DNA of 64,000 bases from Candidatus Odyssella thessalonicensis L13 (GTDB lineage: Bacteria > Pseudomonadota > Alphaproteobacteria > Paracaedibacterales > Paracaedibacteraceae). The notes below the pieces were generated by a model. The model had not been told where the DNA came from. It did not search any database and saw nothing but the letters and a program-made list of their open reading frames with translations. Each line of letters opens with the position of its first letter. Positions within the stretch are counted from its first letter, which is position 1. This document shows positions 17,001-22,540 of the stretch, piece after piece. The DNA lies in the NCBI RefSeq assembly GCF_000190415.1, contig NZ_AEWF01000009.1, positions 1 to 64,000 on the forward strand. The letters are read 5' to 3'. Position numbers and translations under genes: made by a program.

Positions 17001-17440
17001 GGATTCCCTTCTTCATCATGCAGGCCATAGGTCACATAATGCCCGTTGCTAACAAAGGCACGATAGACAAATTGTTTAACAAGCTCTTGGCTTTGGTCGA
17101 GCGTCAATTCCCGCGGCAAGGCCGCAATAATATTCATGGAAATGCGAGCACTATTTTTATGATTTTCGAGCGCTTTAGCATTTTTAAAATAGCTCTCTGC
17201 CCAGGCATCTTCGAAAGCTTCTAACGCATTCCATCCTTCTAAAGTTTTAAAGGCAGCGGGTGCATTTTTCGGAGCTGACACGCCCCACGAATGAATAGCT
17301 TCCTGATCGCGTCGATAAAATACTGTCTCTTGATTGCGGGCATCAAGAAGCCTCTCCCCGGTAATATAAGCAGCCGATTGAACCGTACTGCGACCGGTCG
17401 AGCGAGAGACGTGCGACACTCGAAAATGCATGATAGCCAT
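11084..17440 (-). CDS. traA: Ti-type conjugative relaxase-helicase with C-terminal TOPRIM domain
   Basis: A protein of 2118 residues that would nick and unwind plasmid DNA for transfer. Residues about 1-240 are a MobA/MobL-type relaxase: an early Tyr in VQSAAYITGERLL and the metal-binding GNPHAHIMVSHR. The helicase follows, with Walker A GRAGAGKTT near residue 390, VFIVDEAS near 492, and YAVTTHKSQGQT near 755. A long helical region leads to a TOPRIM-like primase domain with VLIVEGEKTAEAA near 1747 and VVVWPDNDQAG near 1793. I start at ATG 17438-17440 because the relaxase motif begins there; a GTG 18 codons upstream would run over the oriT-like sequence. It is divergent from the traC/traD-like genes, as in Ti plasmids. 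Confidence 0.93.
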   Translation of the reverse strand: MAIMHFRVSHVSRSTGRSTVQSAAYITGERLLDARNQETVFYRRDQEAIHSWGVSAPKNAPAAFKTLEGWNALEAFEDAWAESYFKNAKALENHKNSARISMNIIAALPRELTLDQSQELVKQFVYRAFVSNGHYVTYGLHDEEGNPHAHIMVSHRTLDENGEISKTKNRDLCTRAGLKNHRHLWADLTNQHLERHGYEQRVTASSYMDLGIDLLPTVHEGWYAQRLMHQGELSFLSQENHRIREENQERILANPSIIFDYMTKTHATFTMPQLLKKIEDFFPGNEQAVSTVFHALKDQLVLLGEDVSTEVRFTSQDYHSIESQAVETFEKLKDNSWGKDISAKKIAKEIERVNVQLRKESQNPEARLNAEQEAAIYGICRPDQVSVLVGRAGAGKTTSMRVLKTLYEKHGYSVVGSALSAAAAKNLGDDTGCFAETVRFYLNRWEKLDYAHSVLSAKGEQRQAWTAEDRDKAQKTLYFESKYDLTSKSVFIVDEASMIGTRDWQKILERVAAKGAKLVIVGDGRQFSAIEAGDIHRYMEDHIKPEARFELKEINRQKLPLMKEAALEFSNQNIHQGLALYENAGHLTAVAQAATKEASHQAVYGQMAQDYVQRLQTSSHNGLVLAYSNESCAGLNRAIRQNLKSVGLLPTQEEHVLGLSLALGDRVVFLKNHRTNDGVTFWDTSGGKPVDVTSDHFIRNGSRGTVQAIEKLNKEGEEGPTSYHRLTVKLSDTLIAQIDSACLKPGSVAHGYAVTTHKSQGQTVDWTLVLASPYMDSSAVYVALTRHRYDTRLYYSQSDFDSFAKLQQVLGRASYKDMALDYTIKDANRGYFANVESYRLITLEMAELIAHEDIYGNAEVKERLNILASERATFGQAILANFDQHALYAAQAKLTRQQIEITCGLKERPLSQEEKLAKERLTAYVSLAQEGRSLWEEIKTAGVGALAQAHPHYQAYEALKEQRDALALEIHLRKAIHKPFMRELGSALGYGFGVIEKQAIHALYRQEFEQAKIELDVALRTYQRASFEITQPQFWTTTEFDQKGHAAIVLVDSHLNEKQQSLPKLTHSYLRDQGMDLGELSQAAQDYNRFQLARTLTHPEERQQAQLLAAYKIACREAGKLATACHSWVKGQEPPQAPSAVFSQAPAYEKWQQTTQVVYSLAHQLTPYDAETTQSLCTLFQIDPHKLKGHQHLGELQHLCHQFKNASTLLEKAHPASQLVDWLALDHELKEEVKVLSGAGSPTYRMLQTHQINHKELYQAATLHQIDFKGQQLTESQVALGDTVVAYTTQRRVCGQAFAEISQERGETPYKQVSLYNQPSWSTYAQERDKLDALAYRLVIADKDDLSVFTKPFRLKEEQLHTQAHRHELRIAVQTVLNKDLSLEDRARSYLFIDRCEKDTLDRALRGLEKQHQTDLSDLYKKSSKPLYGLLHQSKIQPKEFRALGHEVVQNLATTNFEAYQKITAQEERIRGQQEAHNHSILKAAQQRCDAASKPPLDHQVQTLTQARVDYEQAAAQAPLSFKEFSRGNRSYSVSELEGLLKHDIGALAQELFAGEAIHSKTATQIRFGRKGSKSVHIAGSKQGLYADFEQGSFGGPLKLIQDRLGGTYKEAVNWAQDWVGGTSRERVWSDYQAYKATAEKAVEDKRYIPIFPAPQEAVDIANNKFLNYQLRDSQETGRYAYRDADGHLLGYVVRIENLKTGDKKTPPLVYVKDLKTDQCYWKWQGFGKESPLYGLDQLAQKPTAPVLIVEGEKTAEAAKKQFPHYAVITWLGGSQAVSRADWSPIQGRDVVVWPDNDQAGFTAAHKVEKLCQERGANSIAIVRLPKTLPQKWDLADRYPESLTPETAQKLVTETLIASQAKQQVKQALAPKIDALIQANPPAQPLSSQRIKEESLRTYLAIDRLCQQVGLPIKEESQAHLLKQLVYQETRSHELRIAAASTDLRSFDQTSTTAAIEALALKKSDSLAMETPYSPPQMQEFKAAFRSVVEATSADLKASYPLLPEGVRQGLAQDITIFANLCPELKTKLDQVIATKVDQVEPQLKEIEKAAEKLGKSSPEASVEVTSKLITQGLTQFDTAQQTVQHIQKTQDLDTQERRAHHSLLLSQQALRQNQISI

Positions 17441-17469
17441 AACACTTATTGTAACGCTGTAGGCTTGCT

Positions 17470-17505
17470 TGCACAAGGGTGCGTAAGTGCGCACTCCAAT
17501 TTTCT
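17470..17505 (+). other. Probable origin of transfer (oriT)
   Basis: Between divergent traA and traC/traD-like genes, where Ti-type plasmids keep oriT, lies GGGTGCGTAAGTGCGCACTC. TAAGTGCGCACT at 17484-17495 differs by one base from the RSF1010-type nick core TAAGTGCGCCCT recalled from the literature. GTGCG and CGCAC form a small hairpin around it, and CAAGGGTGCG resembles the Ti-type side. The exact nick position cannot be read from sequence. Confidence 0.6.
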
Positions 17506-17637
17506 TGTCGTGACATCGGATTTAATGCCTAATTTTCTTTTTACTCATTCTTAACCCATAACAGTTCTCTTTTTTTCTTGCATTACTGACTTAGGCTCCG
17601 CCAAAATACACTTAAGTTATGCATAAAAAGGAAACCG

Positions 17638-17904
17638 ATGATGTCAAAATCGAGCGCTCATAAATATCAAACCCTGCTCTCGCAAAAAGAACAAATTGAA
17701 GCGGAGATCAAAGCTTATGAAAGTAAACTGGGGGAAGATCTGATTGCTTTAATCCGACAGAAAGGCGGCTTCAAAATCGACTACCATCGCTTGTGTGGAG
17801 CTCTGGTTGAAGCGCTTCACTCCATTCCTAATTCATCTGATAAACATGCCACGTGGGAAGCTGATGGAAAGAAATATCTGCGAGCTTTAGAACGTGCTGT
17901 GTGA
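17638..17904 (+). CDS. TraC-like conjugal transfer accessory protein
   Basis: An 88-residue protein: a helical N-terminus (LLSQKEQIEAEIKAYESKLG), then DLIALIRQKGGFKIDYHRLC, which recalls the small Ti TraC/TraD-type mobilisation proteins and ribbon-helix-like relaxosome factors. It is divergent from traA and followed 52 bases later by a clear TraD-like gene, so a role in helping the relaxase at oriT is likely. AAGGAA precedes two consecutive ATG codons; either may be used. Confidence 0.65.
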   Translation: MMSKSSAHKYQTLLSQKEQIEAEIKAYESKLGEDLIALIRQKGGFKIDYHRLCGALVEALHSIPNSSDKHATWEADGKKYLRALERAV

Positions 17905-17956
17905 TAGTCAGATTAATCAAACTGGCGACATTTTTTTTCTCTAAGGTTCCTCTTTC

Positions 17957-18349
17957 ATGTCTTCGTCTCTTCCTCCCCGCATTACCTATGAAGCGCTGCA
18001 AAAAAAATTACAGCAGCTTGAAGTGCAAAAAAATCGAATCACCGCTTCGTTAAACGAGCAGCACCACCACCAGCAAAAAGTGACAAAATCGGATCGCAAT
18101 AAACGCACCCGCACGCTGATCCAACTCGGTGGCCTGGTGAAGCTTTCCGGTCTCATGGCGATCTGTGACATTGACGAAGGCAATGACTTACAAGATGAGT
18201 TTTGCGAGATGGATAAGGCCGCCACTCTTCTCGGCATTTTAATGACGTGCGTTGAAAATATGAGAACTGATCTTAATCTAGAGCATATGGAGGCCTTCAA
18301 AGAAAAAGGCATCCGCGCCCTCAAAATGAGCCCCTATTATACCCGCTAA
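17957..18349 (+). CDS. traD: TraD-like conjugal transfer protein (Ti type)
   Basis: A 130-residue protein. After a coiled N-terminus (LQKKLQQLEVQKNRITASL) comes DRNKRTRTLIQLGGLVKLSG, then DKAATLLGILMTCVENM, the arrangement characteristic of the small Ti-plasmid TraD family (not the F coupling protein of the same name). It is a relaxosome accessory factor of poorly known mechanism. It forms a two-gene unit with the preceding gene, divergent from traA. AAGG lies about ten bases before the ATG. Confidence 0.8.
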   Translation: MSSSLPPRITYEALQKKLQQLEVQKNRITASLNEQHHHQQKVTKSDRNKRTRTLIQLGGLVKLSGLMAICDIDEGNDLQDEFCEMDKAATLLGILMTCVENMRTDLNLEHMEAFKEKGIRALKMSPYYTR

Positions 18350-18702
18350 TTGTTACCATTTTTATTTCCTTTTTTGACAAGATCTTTCTTAGCCGTCCTT
18401 TGGAAAGCTCCTTCCTATCTTTAAAGAGCCTTAAGATAATTTTTTAACTTTTAAATCGTGTCAGATCTCTCTTTCAAATTCTTCAATTTATGAGAATCCA
18501 TTTTGATTCTGGCAGGTTTTTGTCTCACGTCACGTACGTGACACTCTTCACAGTCTGGACAGAGATTACTTAACTCTAAAGTTAATAATAAACTGAGAAT
18601 TGTTTAGGCAGAGAAGGCTTGGTTTCTAATGATTTTCTTTTGATAATTTATATAGATTATTGTAAACTATAAATATAAAATCGCAAACTGATTGACGGAC
18701 TG
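18350..18702. promoter_or_regulatory. Intergenic region upstream of parB, with two palindromes
   Basis: GTCACGTACGTGAC at 18529-18542 is a perfect 14-bp palindrome and a candidate ParB site or operator. TTAACT-CTAA-AGTTAA at 18570-18585 is a second inverted repeat. The rest is AT-rich and must include the parB promoter. Confidence 0.45.
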
Positions 18703-19512
18703 ATGCAACTCATTGAAGTAGACCCGAAACTGTGCCAACGCTGGCAATTTGCCGATCGCTCGGGCTTTGAATTTGGCGATATTTATGCGCTCTCGCAAGA
18801 TATCCTCAAACATGGCCAAATTGAACCCGCAATCCTGAGAAAAAGCTCACCGGGCCAAGAGACCTATGAGGTTATAGCCGGGAGTCGCCGCTGGAAAGCC
18901 TGTTTAGAAGTAAATATTCCTCTCAAAGGCATTCTCCAAGACTTAACCGACGAGCAAGCAGCAATCGTTCAGATTAAAGAAAACCAGCATCTGCCCTTAT
19001 GTGATTACTCTCGCGGCATGTATTATGCCAAACTTCTCAAGGAAAACAAAATCACCAAGACTCAGTTAGCAGACTCCATTGGCTGCTCGCGCGCCAAACT
19101 TGATAATTATCTGGCCTTTGATAAAGTCCCGTCCCTGATCTGGGATACCGTGGGAAATTTAACTCGCGTCTCTTCGCGCTCGGCTGCCGCCATTTTAAGC
19201 TTAGCCAATAAAGGGGAAGCTTATGTGGAAGCTTTAATTGAAATTGCCGATGATATTCGCAAAGGAGCAGGCTGTAAAGCAATTGAAGAGAAAGTGCTCC
19301 ACATTGTCACCGGCTCGAAAGGCATCCTTGACTGTCAGCAGAAAATTGTGTTGCCCTCAGGACAATCGATTGCCCGGTGGACTAAAAAGGGTCTTGAGTT
19401 TGAAAAAGAACTCCCGTTGAATCAGCAGGAAATTGCCCAAATGCTCATCAAATACTTCCAGACGACCTTAAAGTCTGGCGTTGTTTCTCTTCAATCAAAA
19501 GTCAGTGAATAA
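18703..19512 (+). CDS. parB: ParB/Spo0J-family partition protein
   Basis: A 269-residue protein with the ParB N-terminal CTP-binding fold: DIYALSQDILKHGQIEPAIL, then YEVIAGSRRWKAC (the G-x-R-R box), then AIVQIKENQHLPLCDYSRG. The helix-turn-helix follows near residues 112-135 (ITKTQLADSIGCSRAKLDNY). ParB proteins bind a centromere site and act with ParA to segregate plasmids. No parA is adjacent; the only ParA in the window is 20 kb away at 39339-40313, so the two may belong to different systems or ParB may regulate transfer. A ProQ/FinO-like gene starts ten bases after its stop. Confidence 0.85.
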   Translation: MQLIEVDPKLCQRWQFADRSGFEFGDIYALSQDILKHGQIEPAILRKSSPGQETYEVIAGSRRWKACLEVNIPLKGILQDLTDEQAAIVQIKENQHLPLCDYSRGMYYAKLLKENKITKTQLADSIGCSRAKLDNYLAFDKVPSLIWDTVGNLTRVSSRSAAAILSLANKGEAYVEALIEIADDIRKGAGCKAIEEKVLHIVTGSKGILDCQQKIVLPSGQSIARWTKKGLEFEKELPLNQQEIAQMLIKYFQTTLKSGVVSLQSKVSE

Positions 19513-19522
19513 TAGGACGCGC

Positions 19523-20071
19523 ATGACTCGAAAGCCCCTTACCCTTAACCCTACTCAAGTTCAGCAAGCTCAAACCAAGCTCAATCAACTGAAAGCTTAT
19601 TATGAGACAGGACAAGAACAAATTGCCCCTAAAGCTCCCCCTCTTCCTAAAGAGGTAAGTAAAGAGGCAAAGCAAAAAAAGGAGCAGCGACAACAGCAGC
19701 TACAGGCTCGAAAAGAGCGCGCCCAGAGCATCCGTAAGGCCTTAGAATGGCTGCAAGAGACCTACCCCCACTGCTTTAGCAAGGATACACCCAAGCCTCT
19801 TAAGAAACGCATTGAGAAGGATATTTTTGAGCATGAGTTACCTTTTGCTCGGATCTTGATCCGCTATACCTTAGCTTTCTATACAAGATGGCATAAATAT
19901 CTTAAGGCTTTGATCGACGAAACCCATCGCCACAATCTCCAAGGCGAGCCCGTGGAAGAAATTACGGAAACTGATAAAGCTTACGCTTTAGAAAAACTCA
20001 AACACCGTAAAGAGCGCTACCATGCTCGCCTCAAGGCTAAGAAGGTTAAGCCCTCAAAGGAGACTCTTTAA
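19523..20071 (+). CDS. ProQ/FinO-family RNA chaperone
   Basis: A 182-residue basic protein. Residues about 75-165 fit the ProQ/FinO RNA-binding domain: IRKALEWLQETYPHCF, PLKKRIEKDIFE, YTLAFYTRWHKYLKALI, and HRHNLQGEPVEEITETDKAY, the characteristic R/H-x-x-L-x-G segment. It is flanked by Lys/Arg/Gln-rich tails. FinO on F plasmids represses transfer by helping an antisense RNA act on traJ; ProQ binds many RNAs. Location between parB and the transfer genes makes control of plasmid genes plausible. I start at ATG 19523, ten bases after parB with AGGAC upstream; a longer frame overlapping parB has no ribosome site. Confidence 0.8.
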   Translation: MTRKPLTLNPTQVQQAQTKLNQLKAYYETGQEQIAPKAPPLPKEVSKEAKQKKEQRQQQLQARKERAQSIRKALEWLQETYPHCFSKDTPKPLKKRIEKDIFEHELPFARILIRYTLAFYTRWHKYLKALIDETHRHNLQGEPVEEITETDKAYALEKLKHRKERYHARLKAKKVKPSKETL

Positions 20072-20179
20072 ATGGGAAGGGACGTGAACATTATAGTTAT
20101 TATATTCCTCTTATATTTATTAGCTTGGCTTAAACCCTTTTCCTTTTTAAATTTAAGGCCTCAAAGCTGCCGCTGGTGA
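20072..20179 (+). CDS. Small single-pass membrane protein, 35 aa
   Basis: ATG at 20072 directly follows the ProQ/FinO stop, and AAGGAG nine bases upstream lies inside that gene. The 35-residue product is one hydrophobic helix (IIVIIFLLYLLAWL) with a short polar tail ending QSCRW. Coupling to the gene in front and the good ribosome site support translation. No family is recognised. Confidence 0.45.
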   Translation: MGRDVNIIVIIFLLYLLAWLKPFSFLNLRPQSCRW

Positions 20180-20297
20180 CAGCAAGGACTTTGAGGGAAA
20201 AGTGTAAAAGATTGGCTCGGTCATACCTACCTTCCTATTTCTGAGGAAATAGAGATCTCGAGCTTATTCTCTTGCTAAGTGGTATCAAGGAACTCAA

Positions 20298-21449
20298 ATG
20301 AATACACAATTTACCTCAACGGCAAGAGAGGATACTCCCTTCAGTAATGAGGCAGCTTTGGAGAAAAGGTCTCTGACCCCTGATTTTGAATGGAGTACCG
20401 CTCTTGTGAGGACTCTTTCGCGAGCGGATTACCTCCTAGGCAAACTAGCTCAAGAAATGAATCACCTCTCGCCTCTCTTTATTTCATCGCTCCTCCTTCG
20501 AGAAGCCGTGGCTTCCGCTCGGTTAGAAGGGTCGCGAGCCACCCTTCGAGAGATTTTCCTCAATAATACCGGGGCTTATACTCCTCTTTATCCTTGGGAA
20601 GTGAAGCAGATTGAGAATTATGAAAAGGCCCTCACTTATGGAATAGAGCAGCTGAAAGAGGAATCGATATCGCTGCCCTTGCTTCAAAAGGTTCAGCACG
20701 TTTTAGAACAGGATATTGCTATTCCTCAGGGAGATCCAAGAAAGTTAAGAACTAACTTAAGAGTCATTGCCTCTGTGGCGTCCCTCCTGTCGAAACCTCA
20801 TCATAAGCCTCTGTCCCAGGAAAGTTTCAGCGAGAGCTTAGAAAAGCTTCAGCTTTTATTTCAAGATAAACTTCTTCCGCCCTTAATCCAGAGCGCCCTG
20901 TGCTATTCTCACTGTGTCACTTTAGCCCCCTCCTTAGGAATAAGCCCTCAAGTTGGACGATTACTGCTTAATTTAGCACTCGTGGATCGAAAAGTATTGC
21001 CTTTTCCGCTGCTCTCCCTAAGTCCCTATTTTGAGGCGACACGAGAGACCTATGACTGGCCTCTTGATCCTTCTCATAGGAAAGGCAGCCTGACTGAGTG
21101 GCTGATATATTTTATCAACGGTGTGGCGACTCAAACGGAAGATACGCTCGACAGATTACAACGCTTAAGTGATTTGTTAAGTGCTTGGCAGACACAGCTT
21201 ACAAGAGCCGGCACCTCAGTAACGAGAAGCATTGTTCAGAATTTAGTGAAGAACCCTTTTCTTTTAACAAGTAACGTTGCGCGCGACCTTGGGGTCAATT
21301 ATACAACCGCGCAAAAGGCTATCCATAAGCTGGAAGCTGCTGATGTTTTGAAGAAAATTCATGAGAGCAAATGGGGGCGGATCTATTATGCGGAAGAGGT
21401 CTTATCTATCTTAGAGAGACCGGCTAAGGTTAATGCAGACTTTCTATAA
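20298..21449 (+). CDS. Fic-family protein with degenerate active site
   Basis: A 383-residue protein with the architecture of the large Fic family. The inhibitory helix motif S-x-x-x-E-G is present at residues 73-78 (SARLEG) and the Fic core surroundings are clear (PPLIQSALCYSHCVTL before, VGRLLLNLAL after). The catalytic loop, normally HPFxDGNGRIGR, reads APSLGISPQVGR at residues 210-221: the His, the Gly-Asn-Gly loop and the first Arg are all lost. It should not transfer AMP. The C-terminal winged-helix region (NPFLLTSNVARDLGVNYTTA) is intact. The frame is open and clean, so this looks like a kept pseudoenzyme, perhaps a DNA-binding regulator, more than a decaying gene. Confidence 0.85.
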   Translation: MNTQFTSTAREDTPFSNEAALEKRSLTPDFEWSTALVRTLSRADYLLGKLAQEMNHLSPLFISSLLLREAVASARLEGSRATLREIFLNNTGAYTPLYPWEVKQIENYEKALTYGIEQLKEESISLPLLQKVQHVLEQDIAIPQGDPRKLRTNLRVIASVASLLSKPHHKPLSQESFSESLEKLQLLFQDKLLPPLIQSALCYSHCVTLAPSLGISPQVGRLLLNLALVDRKVLPFPLLSLSPYFEATRETYDWPLDPSHRKGSLTEWLIYFINGVATQTEDTLDRLQRLSDLLSAWQTQLTRAGTSVTRSIVQNLVKNPFLLTSNVARDLGVNYTTAQKAIHKLEAADVLKKIHESKWGRIYYAEEVLSILERPAKVNADFL

Positions 21450-21618
21450 ATCCGTATGAATTTAAGCATTATCATGCATCTCAAGTCCAGTCAGAGAGAA
21501 TAAATCAATTGAGTTAGGATTGAAGGTAGCTTAGTTTGTTACCATAAAAGCCCCCAAAAAGGCCCGTTGAGAAAAATTAAGGTGCTCATACTGATTAAAA
21601 GACAAGGTAATCTTTAAT

Positions 21619-22495
21619 ATGCGTAAAAAATAAAACCAAGTTAATAGCCACAACTATATCTTTTTTTCTGTGTTACAGTTTCGCAAATCCCATGGAAGAT
21701 CCACGAGAGGGAATTAGCTTACCAGAAAGCCGTATCCAGCCAGGTTCAAAACATCCAAGAGACTTAGATATTTCTTCTATCTCAACCTCTATTACAGAGA
21801 CAGAATTTCCCCCAAATAAAAAAGTATGTCCTGGACCTGATACTGAGAAGGGAAAAGAACCATATTCAGCAATAGAGTTTCAGCAATACACCCATTCTCA
21901 TCACAATTCCTATTGTAGTGATCCGTTAAGAGCACTCTATATTGATAAAGGAGCCAGGCTTAAGTATGAGGATCAAGAAGCAGGTTTCAACTGGGAGATT
22001 CCCCTTTGGAGGGAGGACGATGATAAATACTCTGAAATCACATTTGCTCACTTAGGCGTTCAGGGTAACAACCCCTTAATGGTTAAGTTTGAAATAGGAG
22101 TCGAGCAAGATGAAGAACAGGAGATCCAATGGTCTTTCCGAGATAATCTGGATGATAATAAAATACCTAAGCTCTATAACAACTCCCCTGAGCAAACTCC
22201 CATACGATTCCCTTCAGATAATCCAAAAATCGTAGTTGTGGAAGGTAAAAAGCTTGAAACCCAAAATACGCCTAAAATTCGTGATCCCCGTTACCCTAAT
22301 TTATCAATTAAACCTGTAAAGCAAATCAAATCTAATTCAGCGATTAATAAAAAAATTACCCTGTTATTGATGTCATAGGAGAGCAAAGTAATGACTGTAG
22401 GGAAAATGGGTATCCCCATTCCGAAATAGCATTTTTAAATGATTTATGGGCTCATGATCTACTCTCTCCGCTCTTATCCAGAATTTGCCCTAGTA
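21619..22495 (+). pseudogene. Deaminase-like secreted effector gene, 5' part, interrupted by a transposon
   Basis: The main open part is a 228-residue frame at 21692-22378. Upstream in the same frame is signal-peptide code (KLIATTISFFLCYSFA) without a start; ATG 21619 with AAGG before it joins that frame if one A is removed from the A6 run at 21625-21630. At the other end an extra A in the A7 run at 22349-22355 would continue it into a frame with HSE at 22417-22425. That frame reads straight across the transposon insertion point into 26191-26636. So two compensating one-base shifts at poly-A runs plus an insertion separate the pieces. HSE with a later CSKC fits the zinc site of cytidine-deaminase-like toxins. 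Confidence 0.7.
22491..22495 (+). repeat. Target-site duplication TAGTA, left copy
   Basis: TAGTA precedes the left terminal repeat and recurs at 26186-26190 after the right one. A five-base duplication is typical of Tn3-family insertion. Confidence 0.9.
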
Positions 22496-22531
22496 GGGGT
22501 AGTTTGCGGAAAAGTGCAGGAATTAGGGTTT
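22496..22531 (+). repeat. Left terminal inverted repeat of the Tn3-family element
   Basis: 36 bases beginning GGGGTAGTTTGCGGAAAAGT and ending AGGGTTT, an exact reverse complement of 26150-26185. The transposase gene ends ten bases inside it. Confidence 0.95.
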
Positions 22532-22540
22532 AAGTTGTTT

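Noticed and set aside
11894-17224. Many plus-strand frames inside traA
   Set aside because: Antisense to a clearly coding gene; no domain or ribosome site supports any of them.
17441-17494. Longer N-terminus for the relaxase
   Set aside because: The extension would cover the oriT-like site and adds residues before the conserved relaxase start.
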